This document shows positions 20,298 to 32,472 of a stretch of DNA of 64,000 nt, piece after piece. The notes under the pieces were generated by a model. That model did not search any database and was not told the origin of the DNA. It worked only from the letters and a program-made list of their open reading frames with translations. Position 1 is the first letter of the stretch, and every line of letters starts with the position of its first letter. This DNA is from Hymenochaete sp. R1 (taxonomy: Eukaryota; Basidiomycota; Agaricomycetes; Hymenochaetales; Hymenochaetaceae). The position numbers and the translations under genes are program-made. The stretch is from the NCBI GenBank assembly GCA_019400425.1, contig JAFREE010000003.1:410144-474143 (forward strand). The letters run 5' to 3'.

Positions 20298-23038
20298 ATG
20301 TCGCATTCCGTTTCGATCCCAGTGCCTGGCAGCGATAGGTCAATTGAGCTTCAGACCGGGCTGTTTATCAACAATGAGTTCGTGCCGTCTGTAGATGGCC
20401 TCACGCTTGAGTATGGGTCTCTCTCCTCGTTTCTCCCAGTTTACCCGCTCAAATCCGCGTCAATGACAGGTCTATCAATCCAGCGACCGAGGAGACGATT
20501 TGCAAGGTATCTGCTGGTATGCTTCAAGTTTGGCAGAACTTCTAGCCTGGCACCTTCGAGTTTGGTCTGACAGCCATTTAAATTCACACTGTTTGATTAG
20601 CTTCGGAGAAGGACATAGACATCGCTGTCGCGGCTGCTCGCAAGGCTTTCAAGACGACCTGGGGGAAGAATGTCACCGGAGTGGAGCGATCTAGGCTGAT
20701 CTACAAGCTCGCAGATCTTATCGAACGCGACCAGCAGCTCTTAGCGGAACTGGAGTCCATTGATAACGGAAAACCCGTGCGTATTGCGAGGTGCGAGATC
20801 CCGAATGGTCATGCTCTTGATTCATGTCTGGATAATGATAATAACGGAATTTTTATAATTTAAGAGATGGAGATATTGCTGACACCATCGGTTGTCTGCG
20901 GTATTACGCCGGCTGGGCGGACAAAATCGTGGGCCAGGTGAGTTGCAGCGCCTATCCAGACGGAAATCGTAAATGAAAAAACAACGACAACTTGTGTAGA
21001 CGATAGAAGTCGATAACAAGACAAAGCTTGCTTTGACGCGCCATGACCCCATCGGTGTTTGTGGTCAAATGTCCGAATCTAATCTCGCTCACCCCTTCAC
21101 GAACAAACCTCTGATTGGCATACTTCTTCTTCTACAACAGCATCCCATGGAACTATCCGATAATGATGTGGTTCGTCACTTCTTATTTCAAACCTGGCGT
21201 TTGTCGAAAGACTCCATCCTCATTCCTGGTTTTGTACAGGGTCTGGAAAATCGGCCCTGCACTGGCCACCGGTTGCACTATTGTGATGAAGCCTTCAGAA
21301 TTGACTCCGTTGACATCTTTAGTACGTCAATTCATGAGGATTCTGCCTGTGACTAATGTCGAGTTGATAGAAACTTTCCGAATTGGTGAAAGAAGCGGGG
21401 TAAGAGGATTCTGAGTTCAGTCCTAATACAGACTTCGATTGAGAGTGAACGCGTCAGGTTTCCGGCTGGCGTTATCAACACCGTACCTTCACTTGGTCCT
21501 GTCGGGGGATCGGCGCTTGCAGCGCATCCGGACGTGGACAAGGTAGCCTTCACAGGTTCGACAGTCACGGGCCGCAAGATAATGGAGGCAGCCGCAAAGA
21601 GCAACTTGAAAAAGGTATAGATGGAATTCAGACCGGCGTTTGTCTGAAGCCTGCGTTCTGACGTCTTCCATGTAAAACTTTGTAGGTGTCCTTGGAACTC
21701 GGAGGCAAGTCGCCTAATATCATATTTGAATCTGCAGACCTGGAACAAGGTGCGTACCACTCGGTAATGGCTATCACTGTGTGGCGTCGCACATGCTCAC
21801 AGAAAACTCACTGTGTGATTCAGCTGCTAACTGGGCGGCTCTTGGGATTTTATTCAATACCGGACAGGACTGCACTGCGGGATCAAGAGTTTACGTCCAA
21901 GAGACTGTCTATGAGAAATTCATGAGCTTGCTCGTTCAGAAGGCTAAGGAACTCGTAGTCTCGCATGGATTCGATGAGGCGGCCTCGGCCGGACCCCTGG
22001 TAAGCAACTCTTGTCCACCCATCCGACAAATTCGCAGTGAGATCAAGCCATGATAGATATGTGCTAACCAAATCTGTGCCTCTATTCAGGTCTCTAAAAC
22101 TCAGTACGAGCGTGTTTGGAACTATATTGAGTCCGGAAAAGCCGAAGGTGCGAAAGTCGTTTTTGGAGGCGAAAAACGCAACACCAAAGGGTATTGGGTT
22201 GATCCAACAAGTAGGTCCCATTCCCATCCACACGCAATCTCTGGATCGATCTTTCGCCTTATCCGTTTATTTTTTTTTCTTTCTTCCTCTTCACTTTTAA
22301 AACGTCCTTGAGTCTTTGCCGATATCAAGCCTTCTATGAAGATAGTCAAAGAAGAGGTACGTGTTATCTGCTTCCGTCACTTCTTGACTTCTTACTTCTT
22401 GTAATTATGCTCTGACCACGTGCGTGCAGATCTTCGGACCGGTTCTGTCAGTTGGGAAATTCAGCACGGAAGAAGAAGCGATTGAACTAGCGAATGACAC
22501 GAGCTATGGGCTCGGCGCCGGTTTCCATTCGAGTGAGTCGTCAAGAAGAAAGTAGCAAGAAAAGTACCATTTTGGGTTGACGGACGTGTTTTTTTTTTGC
22601 TTGAATAGATGATGCGAATCAATGTATGCGCGTCTCTTCGGCTCTGGAAGCCGGGACTGTAAGCATCTGAACCGAAATATTTTCGAGAGTTTCAGAAAAA
22701 ATTACCGGGTTTGACAGGTCTGGGTGAACCAGTACAATATATTGGTGAACAACGTCCCCTTCGGAGGAAAGAAACAAAGCGGCATTGGTAATGCATCACA
22801 ATTAGTACCCAATATGTCGGCTTCTGACTCAAACATCTCATTTCCTCCATTCATTCACTTCCTCACCGCCTTCCTTGCGACTCCCCCCCCCCCCCCCAAA
22901 TACACCCCCGGATCGCGACAACGGCCGGTATCCCGATATACTATAGGTCGCGAACTTGGTAGCTACGCGCTGGACGAGTACACATCGGTCAAGGCCATCC
23001 ACTGGAACTTTGGCGAGAAGCTCGACTGGCCATTCTGA
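20298..23038 (+). CDS. Aldehyde dehydrogenase (NAD(P)+), ALDH1/2 class
   Basis: Oxidises aldehydes such as acetaldehyde to acids. Multiple short exons give about 500 aa. Blocks in order: [47 protein letters not shown], the [10 protein letters not shown] segment, [40 protein letters not shown], the catalytic Glu in [13 protein letters not shown], the catalytic Cys in [29 protein letters not shown] and [20 protein letters not shown], ending [11 protein letters not shown]. Length and all active-site residues are normal. A 15-bp C run (22883-22897) sits in the last intron. [11 protein letters not shown] is the usual cytosolic start, but in-frame ATGs at 20154 and 20025 would add a basic, acid-poor leader. 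It is distinct from the SSADH gene on the other side of Dicer. Confidence 0.93.
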
Positions 23039-25317
23039 AGGGAAATCTGAAACGCGGAATAGCCTTCTGCCGAATCGGACCTCCGTACGCAGTGTATGGA
23101 AGATCCTGCTGTAAGATTGGTGGGGGGGAGGATTGGTTCGGAGTCGGAACTGAATCGAATTGTAACAGTATGTAAAACAAGAGAAAACAATATACGAGGG
23201 CGCACGCCGCCTGCGTCGATTATCGCGAAACATCTTGCGGCCGTGGAAATGCACTTATACAGTCGATGGGGGCGACGGGCGATGATGTGGGCGCATCCCT
23301 GTAATTTGTTCGAGGACAAGATTCGTATCTTGCTTGCTTGCTTATCGAACATCAAACGAACGAAAAAAAAAATTCGGCGCCTCGGTCCCTCGAACTCTTT
23401 CCCTCCCCCCCATCAAACGGCAAGGGAATGAATAGTGATCTTGATATGCATCTGGTGGTGTTATACAAAGGAACAAAGGGGCCTCACCTCACAGTCCCTG
23501 GCGCCTCGAGAGAAACTAGTAAACAAAACACGAAGCGAGCCGTAATCGACTATCTATTCTCTTTCTTTCCTATCCCTCGCCACTCGCAACCCCACGTTTT
23601 TTACTTTTACTCCACGTTCTCGGCCTGTCGCCCACGAGTCCACCCTCAGCCACCGCCGGTGGAAAGCGAACCAGGCCCACATACCGCCTGCCCACACTAC
23701 CCACCACTGCGCCTATGTGGGTCGCTTCAATTTCAGAGCTTCAGAGCGGAGCGTCGACGCACGCGTACACGCGTATGGCTCCATGAACAGCAAGCAAAGT
23801 GTCGGGTCACTGGTGTCGGCGTCTCTCCTCCCCTCTCCCCCCCCCCCAAAAAAAAAATCCAATCCAATCAATCAATGTATACCTATGCCCACGACGAACA
23901 CAATTCAGTCGGCTAACTCACCCCGTTTTCCCATATAGCCAGCGCAAGCGCAAGCGCCGACGCGATGGGAAACGAAAGAGGCCTGGGGAGAGGAGGGGAA
24001 GGGACGCGGACCGTCCCCCCTTCGTTCGTTCGTTCGATTGAATGAACTGCGTTGGATCTCGCTAAAATATAACATAACCACCCCTCCCCCCCCCCCCCCA
24101 AAGACGAAAAACTTGTGTCCCCGGTCTCGGTCAATGACGGCGCTCTCCCGAAAAGAAAGAACCATGTATGTATGTGTATGTATGTATGTAACATCATTGA
24201 TGCTAGTGCTCGCCGGCCAGATGGCCAGCCTGAGTAGTGTCATGTGCTATTTCTTTCCTTCCCTCGTCGAAGTGACAATTCAGAATCGGGTGGTGCGCGT
24301 GTGCGATTGTTGGCTGGACTCGGAGCGCTCGCTGGAAGGGTCAGCGTGAGCGAGTACATGAGTGAACAGAGCGACGGCGAACGCATTTTAAGGTTATATG
24401 ATGCACCCAGGGTTGGACGAAGTGTTATACAAACCCTGTTTGGGGGGCCCCAGCTCAGATGACTTGTGTCCGTGTCCGTGTCTGTGTCTGTGTCTGTGTC
24501 TGCGAGCGTGTTATATGTATTTTGGACCTTGATACCTTGATTTCCTGATTTCGCGCTGTGGCCGGGGGGAGGAGGGGCCCGGAGAGGGAGTCCACTGGCA
24601 GCCAATAGCCAATGAAATGAATGAGCGGAGTCGTCATTCAACGGTAACGGCAACGCGGAGCCGGTAAGGGAAGAAGAAAGAAAAAGAGACAATTTGATTC
24701 TATGGACTCATCTCATGGGTGGGGCCTCTTCGGGGACTTTTCTTCCCTTTCTTCAGTTCAGTTCAGTTCAGTCGTCGTGTGTACGGCATCGAGAATCTAG
24801 AAGTGGCGGAGTCCAGGTCCCGGCAAGGCTGGCTTGAGAGCGCGGAACGGGAACGGGAACAGGAAGGCTTTCCTTGGACGGGCTTCTGATGCAAGCAAGA
24901 TGGATTTAATGAGGAGTCTCAAAACAACAGACATTAGTGTCATATTAACGATGAAACGCACAAACAGGTTGCTACTAAATGAATCAAGGCGGAGAAAGTG
25001 GGTTTTAGGCGGCGTCGCGGGAACCGGGCGCCACGAGAAAGTACATGAAAGGTCCAAGAAGCAGACGAACATACAAGATTATCATGCATTTACCATAGAC
25101 AATAGATTGCAAGCGAAGCGACGAGCCTGAGGGGAGAGAAGGGGAGGAGGAAGGCGGTCAGTTGTTGGGGCCGTCATAACTTTTTGAGCTCTAGTGTGCT
25201 CCGTCGTTTGAGACACAGGAACGAAGAGTGCCTTGCAATGCAAAACTGTTATCAGCGTCCTCTTCGACAGAGAGTCGGGTCTTCTAAATCCTTACCATCT
25301 GGCAGACTGGATCGAAT
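23039..25317. other. Repeat-rich convergent intergenic region
   Basis: About 2.3 kb with no gene that I can support. It holds poly-C/poly-A tracts near 23837-23850 and 24086-24100, TATG repeats at 24163-24192, a GTGTCY array at 24465-24502 and GTTCA repeats near 24753-24770. Open frames here are made by the repeats and have no splice partners. Confidence 0.6.
24465..24502. repeat. GTGTCY hexanucleotide microsatellite
   Basis: About six tandem copies of a GTGTCC/GTGTCT unit. In one minus frame it encodes a Thr-Asp dipeptide run, which explains an otherwise long open frame there. Confidence 0.9.
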
Positions 25318-26465
25318 TCATTGGAAACCTTGTCCAACGCCACTGGAACCGTACTGCCCGGCGGATCCTCCCTGAACGCATTGAACAGAGCAGAGAAAAG
25401 TAGATTAGCCCTGGCTCATGACCCATGTGGGATGACTGAGCGACATACGGAAGACAACGAGTTTTGGTACATGGTTTGATCTGACAAGCCATAGGCGCCG
25501 CTACCGTGCATCGGGCCTTGGCTATAGTAAGTGGATTCAGACCTACGCCGTTCCGAAACCAGAGTTATTAAAGATTGGAAATCAGATTCAATGCCCCTCC
25601 CTCCGTGAATGGCTTGATGACGAACCTAGCGTAAGGCTGGCCCGCCACCGAGTGGCTTTGACCCATGGACTGCGCGGACGTCCCTCGAACCATTGGCACC
25701 GACGTCGAGTTTCCCGAGTAGGCATGCCCATAGTTTAGGAGCGATGTTCCGGCTTGAGCGTGCACAGCACCATCGGGCCACTGCTGACCGGCTTGAGTAT
25801 GACTGTAGCTTGAACCCTGACTTTGAAGAGGTGTTTGAGAGTTACCAAAGAACGCGATTTGACCGCGGTTTGCAGGGTCCCGATAGGCGTATTCAGCTTC
25901 CGTCGCATAATGGGGATAAGGGCCTTGTGACGAGGCGGCTAGGGTTGGGGACGTGTATGGCGCGTGTTGGGTCTCTTGTACATAGTATCGGCCGTTGGAC
26001 GAGCGAAGGGAGCTTGACGGCCTCGGCGGCGGCGCTTGCGCATACGAGTAGCTCGTCGAATGCTGCGGAGTTACCCCAGATGCCTGCGTGTGCACCTGCG
26101 AAGTGGCTAGTGGTCAAGAAATGGTCAATCTTGCGAAGCCATGAGAGAAGGACGGACCCTGTCTTCGGAGCTCCGACGCTGCACGAGATTTAGACTAGTT
26201 GGCGAAGGGGGGAACTCGCAGGGCTTGTTGTGTCGAATACACTGCTCACAACGAGATTGGCCTTCTAGAAAGGAGCACTAAGAAAGAAGACAGATTACGA
26301 ATGAGCTAGCTGCGCGAGAAACATAGGTAGGGGATGGAAAGAGACCTTTCGGTGGGTGCGGCTACAGCCCTTGCAAGCCTTCGGGTTCCGTTCCTGGGGT
26401 CGAGCTGCACCTAGTTTTTGGATGGCGAGCTCTGCTTGTCGAAGGGCGTCTGAGTTCCCGGACAT
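25318..26465 (-). CDS. Small Zn(II)2Cys6 transcription factor with Gln/Ser/Tyr-rich tail
   Basis: Exons 26465-26346, 26277-26158, 26095-25626, 25542-25449 and 25371-25318 join to 285 aa. The binuclear zinc cluster is split by intron 1: ACKGCSRTHRK in exon 1 and CSFLEGQSRCEQC then IRHNKPCEFPP in exon 2. This gives C-x2-C-x6-C-x8-C-x2-C-x6-C, the exact spacing of Gal4-type fungal regulators. The remaining 210 residues are low-complexity, rich in Ser, Gln, Gly, Tyr and Ala (YSYAQAPPPRPSSS, SYSHTQAGQQ, QYGSSGVGQGFQ). They look like an activation or prion-like region, and no fungal_trans middle domain is present. Targets are unknown. The gene stands alone in about 9 kb of gene-poor sequence, with a long repeat-rich upstream region that suggests a complex promoter or long 5' UTR (inference). 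Confidence 0.85.
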
Positions 26466-27279
26466 TATCGTAGTAGGTCGGAGTCGGGAGTGGGGTGCGC
26501 GTGCCTGCAGCAGACGAGAAGTGAAGGGGGAAGGTGAATATTGAAGTGGAGGGAAGGAAGGAAGGGGAGGGAGGATGGGGGGACAGGGAGTGAGTATGCG
26601 AAGGAAAGAGAAAGCATCGGGGGGTCTTATATGCGCTCGCGCAGATGATGATGATGATGATGAAGTGGATGCAGCAAGGCGAGAGCAGAGTGGTGGTAGT
26701 GATAGAAAGGGAGGGAGGGAGGGAGGGAGAGAGGCTGAGAGAGGAAGGATGGGGAGGCTAGCGGATAGAGAGCGGAGATTTCCGACCGAAAGAGGAGAAA
26801 AAAAGGAGAGAATTTAGATTTGAAACAGACAGGATGGCTTGGTGGAGGCGTCGATTTTGGATTTGTGCTTGGACCGGGAGTGAGTGTTAGTGTTCCTTCC
26901 CTTGCTACTTCCGGAGTGTGTCCCAGAAGAGAAGAAGTCGAAAAAGCTGCAAGCCAGGGAATGGCATGTGATGGAGTGGACGTAATCCTTCAGTTTGTGT
27001 GGAGATAAGTGGCCAACGTACCGGTTCCATAAAATAAAATATAGATAATGAAAATAAAAAATAAGAAAATAAAGAATAAAAATAATACTAAAGGCAACGG
27101 AGTTGGAAGCGACTTAAAGTCCAGAGAGGGGACAGCGACAATGGACATGGTCGGCGGGAGTGTTGCAGAGGAAAGAGCTAGTGGATAGCGTTGATGTCAA
27201 AGCGAGAGAGAGAGTGTGTGTGTGTGTGTGGCAGAAGAAACGGAATTCGGAGGAAGAAATGACGAGAGAGATCTGCTGA

Positions 27280-27325
27280 GAACTGAATTGAATCGAATCG
27301 AACTGAACTGAACTGAACTGAATTG
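27280..27325. repeat. AACTG/AATTG/AATCG pentamer array
   Basis: Nine near-tandem pentamers of the AAYTG type, four of them exact AACTG copies at 27301-27320. Confidence 0.8.
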
Positions 27326-27496
27326 GAAAATACCATACCGGGGCTGGATGTAGAGAGGAGAGACGTCTGCGAAGGTCAATATTGATTGTCGGCAGAAGCA
27401 GAAGCTTCAAGCTAGAGGGGAAGATGAGAGAGAGAAAGGGAGAGAGAGAGAGAGATTGAGTGAAATTGCGGGTCAATTAGCCAAAGCAAACAGGAT

Positions 27497-27529
27497 AATG
27501 AATGAATGAATGAATGAATGAATGAATGA
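27497..27529. repeat. AATG tetranucleotide microsatellite
   Basis: About eight tandem AATG/ATGA copies. Confidence 0.9.
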
Positions 27530-28959
27530 TCTCTCCTTCCTTCTCTTCTCTTCCCCATTCATCCTCTCCCTTCTTCGAATCTTCCTTTCATGAAATCATT
27601 AAAAGAAAAAGAAAAGAAAAGAAAACGACGAAGACGACGACGACGCGCGGGATGATTCGCTCGCTCATACGCTAATCGCGCCACTCGTCCAAATCAGTCC
27701 TCAGTGCACCCAGTCCTGTCCTCCATCCAGTCATTCGTTTCGATTCCAATCGTTGCCGACCGACTCTTAATTCGATGGGAGGCCGCCGAGATCTCCCAAC
27801 ATCACTCCCTCCAAAGTCCACTCCAGAACAGACTTTCCTTTTGTTTCCAGCATTTCCCCTCGCGTACCCGGTCAGTGATGCGATGGTCCGTAATGCATTC
27901 CTTTTTCGTTTTTGCCTTCTCCTTTTTTTTCAAATGGAATTACACACGCTCGCCCTTGCCTGCCGTTAGTGGACCTACCTACCGACCGACCTACCACCCG
28001 GCGTCTATTGCAACACGTTTCGGAGTCGGTTTCTGAAACGAAAGAAAAAAACAAAACCTGCACGTCTGCAGCATACCATCAGCCCTTCATCATCAACAGC
28101 AACATCATCTTCATCATCTGCCCATGCCCATGCACGTATCTGGATCAACATCGCTTATCTTCCATTCATTTCCTATCCGTATTGCCCACGTTCAATCCAC
28201 GAATGGCCAGTAGTCCGCTTAGAGAAAGTTTTGGGGTCAGAACGCTCGAGTACGTGCACGTAGTGGGAGAAGGAAGACAACTCTTTGGATCCTGGATCCA
28301 CTACGCGCGTATAGCACGCGTCGCTTCATACGCGTCTCTCAGCCACCCCTAGTCTTAAACTAGCTTGAACATTAATTTTCAAAAGCTTCTTAGCCTTTCA
28401 GCAAGGTCTCTCAAACCGTTCACCGATCCATACACGCTGAGCGATTAATTGTGTGTTCATGCTCACGCTAAGTAGGTCCAATATTGCATCTATATGAAAA
28501 TATCGCGGCTAACACGTACCGAATCGGCCTTGCAAGCCGTGATCTTTTCTGTTGGGTGGATGATAGTCTTCTCGCCACAGCTCTTGCCCTTATGGCACGC
28601 ATCTTTAATGCTCGAAGAACACGAGGATAACTCATTATAGACCCACCTCTGCTCTAGTAACTCATAAAGCCCAGTGATTTCCGATAGTGACGCAATTTTA
28701 CAGTATCATTTACATAACTTGCTATTGTACACCAGCAACATGCGCTCCGGTACCATGCCTCCGAACAATATGCTCGCGCTCTAATCGCAGAAGAGAATGT
28801 GTTTTGAGGAGCGCGCGCTGATAGCGTTGGCCACTTTCTGGGAATCAGCGGGGGGAGCTCCTCGTACACGCAGCATTTTCAAAAAGAGATTTTGTGATTG
28901 GAGATGGAAAGGTCATTAAGCATACACACAATACAACACGACACATCCATGAATATCAA

Positions 28960-29969
28960 CTAGAGCGCCAGGTAGTCACGAACTTCTTCTTCTGTGAGTT
29001 TCCTGAACGTGGGTTTCGGCCGCCCAGACTCAGCGCCCACCTTATTTGCCTCCAGTTCCTCTGGTGTCGGAACAGTGACAACACCAATCTCTATCGTCTT
29101 CTCGGTCATTTGACCTTCGAACCCTTCCTTCAAAGTAAGCAATGCGGTGTGAATGGCGTCTTCTAGCGAGATATCGTCGTTGTACCTGTGAATATTCGTG
29201 AAAGTCAGAAAAAAAACCAAATGGCGAATTTCACAAGGCACTCATGGACACTCACCTCTTCTCCAGGAACGTTTTTGCATTCACCATGTTTTTGCCGATA
29301 GCACTTGCCTTCCATGGCCAGAAAGAACCCGAAGGATCTACCTGCCACAAAGTCGGTCCACGGTGCGAGTCCCACCCCGCTACAAGCAACGACACCCCGA
29401 AAGGTCGAACACCTCTGTTTACAGGGCAATTGTGAGGTCACACACGAATAGATAGCAGAGGATCACTCACCCTGACTGAGTCGCCTCCTGCATAATGGTC
29501 GCGATCTCCTGCGTCAATATGCGCGTCGGTGGGTATTCTCCATACATCCTCCAGTAGGCTTGAGCACTCTTGCGAGCGCGAGTGACTAGCACTCTGAAGT
29601 CCGGGCCCATACCCGAGTACACTAGCCCGATGTTTGGGCAGATCACGGAAACCTTGTCGAGCATAGAGGAGTCGGTGAGGAGCGAAGATGACTTCTTCTC
29701 CGTCGCAATCACAATGCCGTTCGAAGCTGCATACAGTGATGGTTATCAGTCATATACGTATGCATCAGTGTACCATTTGACCAAGGGTACCTTTAATCCC
29801 TAAGCTCGTCGTGCCCTGAGCTACCGCAGCCAATGCATGTTCAATCTGGACAAGCTTCCCGCTCGGCGAGAAGACAGTGAGGGAATAACTAGAGAATTCT
29901 TGAGCTTTTGCTAGGACAAAAAATATTGATTCTAGGATACCTGTATGCTCCGCCACCAGCAGTCGCCAT
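28960..29969 (-). CDS. PRE8: 20S proteasome subunit alpha type-2
   Basis: Structural alpha-ring subunit of the 20S proteasome. Exons 29969-29941, 29888-29791, 29726-29471, 29414-29256 and 29185-28960 give 255 aa, the normal length. Diagnostic blocks: [20 protein letters not shown] (the N-terminal proteasome alpha signature), [87 protein letters not shown] and [20 protein letters not shown]. These patterns are specific to alpha-2. The alpha-2 N-terminus is normally MAxRYSFSLTTFSP; here [18 protein letters not shown] has a short Gly/Ala insertion. Tyr is replaced by His in QIEHAL. Confidence 0.95.
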
Positions 29970-32472
29970 AGTTGTAGTATAGAAAAAAAATGAAGAGAAT
30001 AAGGTCTGAAAGCTGGAAGCTAGAGATCGAGAAACCGTGAGTGACGCGCGTCCATTGAAGGCGACGCGTTCACCGCCAAACGCCAGACGCCGATCGATCC
30101 GGATAGACGGACAGACTGTGGGTCCACAGATTTCTTCTTTCGTCTTCTCTGAATCGACGACCACCTCTCGCTGCATCTGAAATTAACTTCCCAGAGGAAT
30201 TTTCAACAGTACAAGATTCATGACTAAAGACGTACAACAGCCCGCGGCATACTCGCAGTGCACTAGAAGCGTGAGTGTCTGAATCGTACGGCGACTGTGC
30301 CACTATTCTGACCAATCTACATCATCAAGGTCCGTTCTCAGTGAATCGCGGTTAAACTTCGTTGAATGGGCATCCGATTCGTCTGTGGTCTATTACATCC
30401 TTAACATATGATCTTACTTGGCAAGGTTGCGCAGCATAATACGAACTCGCACTACCGAAGATGTCGGATGTCTATTTCATCTTATGAGATGCATCTCTTG
30501 TATAAACTGGTTATGGCAGTCGCCTGAACCTCATGCTTCCTGGCCCTGCGTCGTGGCAGAAGCGTATTCATATTGCTCTGCCGGTGGTTACCTTTGGACT
30601 TGACCTGCGAAATGTTGAGGGGGAAAGGAGGAAAGGGGTATTCGAGCGTTAGGAAAGTTGAAGTTAATTGAATCGATGAACCTTCCTGATGCTGTTTTCC
30701 CCGAACAATTCGCCGTCGTCAACCTCTTTCTCGATCATTCTATTGTTTGTATTATCCCCTCAGATTCCACCCCTTCCTTCCTTCTTCCTCTCGCCGGTAC
30801 ATTCCCAAGACTTCCATTACGTTCGATTCCTTCCATCTCCCTGAAAGTGCAGGCAGGTAACCCATCGCCCACCCCTCTACCCCTCCACGCGGGCCTTCCA
30901 AGGCCTTGTGGTGATCCCGAGTCGCTCTCAGCAACGTTGCCAACATTTGCTTCCGTTAATCAAGACTTCTCGTGCAGTCTGATCTTTTCGCCAAAGGTAC
31001 GCGCAACATGAATGGTGGCCGGATCGCGTGCCTTGCATGAACAACGACACTCCTCTGCCGGGCGATGTTGTGCGGGATTACGACAATCGACTGAACGGAA
31101 CTGTCCGGTAGCTACTTACAAACCCAGCGAGCGACCTGACGCACCGCCAACGAGCACATTCATATTTTTTTCGGGGTTACGAGATTTTCAGCACGGCATT
31201 GTTGCCTAGGTCGATTAAAACTTCATGGTCGGTTGTCTTCACGTTTCAGTTTTGATCGTTTATCTTCATTCTACAGTACATTGCTGACGGTCCCCGGACA
31301 GAAGAGGTCGTAAAGAAGCTTTGGATAGGTCGTGAGGGGACTGAGACCCTCAAACGCTTGACATCCTTGCGACTTTTCCCCATTTCCAAGGCCCTGGTTT
31401 CCCGTTCGACAAACGTACACAGTACACACCTGCTCTTGGTAGTTGCCTGAGTCGGCATATAGCTATTTGCCTTGCCTTGTTATCTGATGTCAAGCGAATC
31501 GACCTGGAGATCTACGGAAAGACCGACGCTCGGAAAACCCTTGCTTAGAATGACTTTTCGAGAAGGGACACCCGTTTCAGCTTCGTGCTTCTTCGACTAA
31601 CCGATTTTCAGCTCTCTCTGGTTCTCACAGTCCCATCGAGCCATCCACGAGGCTAGGTCAATTTAAGCGCAGTATTTTGCCCCGGCGGCTGATGGCTGTC
31701 CTAACCTTCGCGGGAAGGACGGCTTCTTCCTGCGTACACACACAACGCGTTCGCCAACCACGGTCCATCCGGAGTTTGGCCATAAACGCTTTGAATTCTT
31801 CGGCAAGTCTATTTCTGGCTAGAAGAGTAATCAGCCTGGGTTTTCTTAAAAAAAAGTTGGTTAGCTTACACCCATTCCGTTACTCCGCCGAGGAAACTTC
31901 TCAAGGTAGAAGCCTAAGGCCGTATGCGACCGCCGACGAAACCTTTTGCTCCGTCACTGAGAATGTGGCACATACCGGTTCGCTTAAGATGTGAGTAATT
32001 CTGAACCTTGTATCAGAGAATTAGTTCCATGCAGTGCATAACGCTCGTTGCGACGTCGGCCGAAACCTTTCAGCAAGCAGCAAGTGCAGAGAGAAATGGA
32101 TTACTATCGAGATAAGCTGCCCTTCTATTATTAGCCCTAACCTTACCTTACACGTTGAAAGGGACCCGGTTGAATTCAGGCACAGCCACTTCGTTTGATC
32201 TTGTTAATTACATGTACATTCGTCCAGCAGCATTCAGTCGGATATAGCCCAACTTGTACTATAGGAGATTGTACATCGATTTTTGTTACATCCGTTTCAA
32301 TTCATATGATGAAGTGGGTAGTAGGTTTGACATTCCAACACAATGAATTCCCAAACATTTCAAAGCCGTTACTCTCACGCTCCTACTAAACCTGGAGTGG
32401 CGTAGTCCTCAAATATTTCTACATTATTTTCAAAGTGAAATAAGCGTCATTCAGGAAGGGGAAAAATTGAAA
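29970..32472. other. 2.5 kb without supported genes
   Basis: Upstream of the proteasome gene and downstream of the peroxiredoxin gene, both on minus. Short open frames occur on both strands (for example 30658-31011 plus), but none has a family motif, splice continuity or a strong start. A stretch at 31330-31530 reads in broken frames like leucine-rich F-box-type protein, which may be a decayed gene; this is weak. Confidence 0.4.

Larger units (their letters stand above)
26466..28959. other. Long repeat-rich region upstream of the Zn2Cys6 gene
   Basis: About 2.5 kb between the Zn2Cys6 start and the stop of the proteasome gene. It has GATGAT and GGGAGGGA runs at 26640-26735, GT repeats at 27215-27230, an AACTG array at 27280-27325, GAGA runs at 27425-27460 and an AATG array at 27497-27529. 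No open frame here has a recognisable product. Confidence 0.55.

Noticed and set aside
24240..24692. 150-codon minus-strand open frame
   Set aside because: Its core is a Thr-Asp dipeptide run made by the GTGTCY microsatellite; the flanks have no family motif.
27704..28352. Plus-strand open frames of 110 and 146 codons
   Set aside because: Pyrimidine-rich, Ser/Phe/Pro-biased translations with no conserved block; likely promoter sequence.
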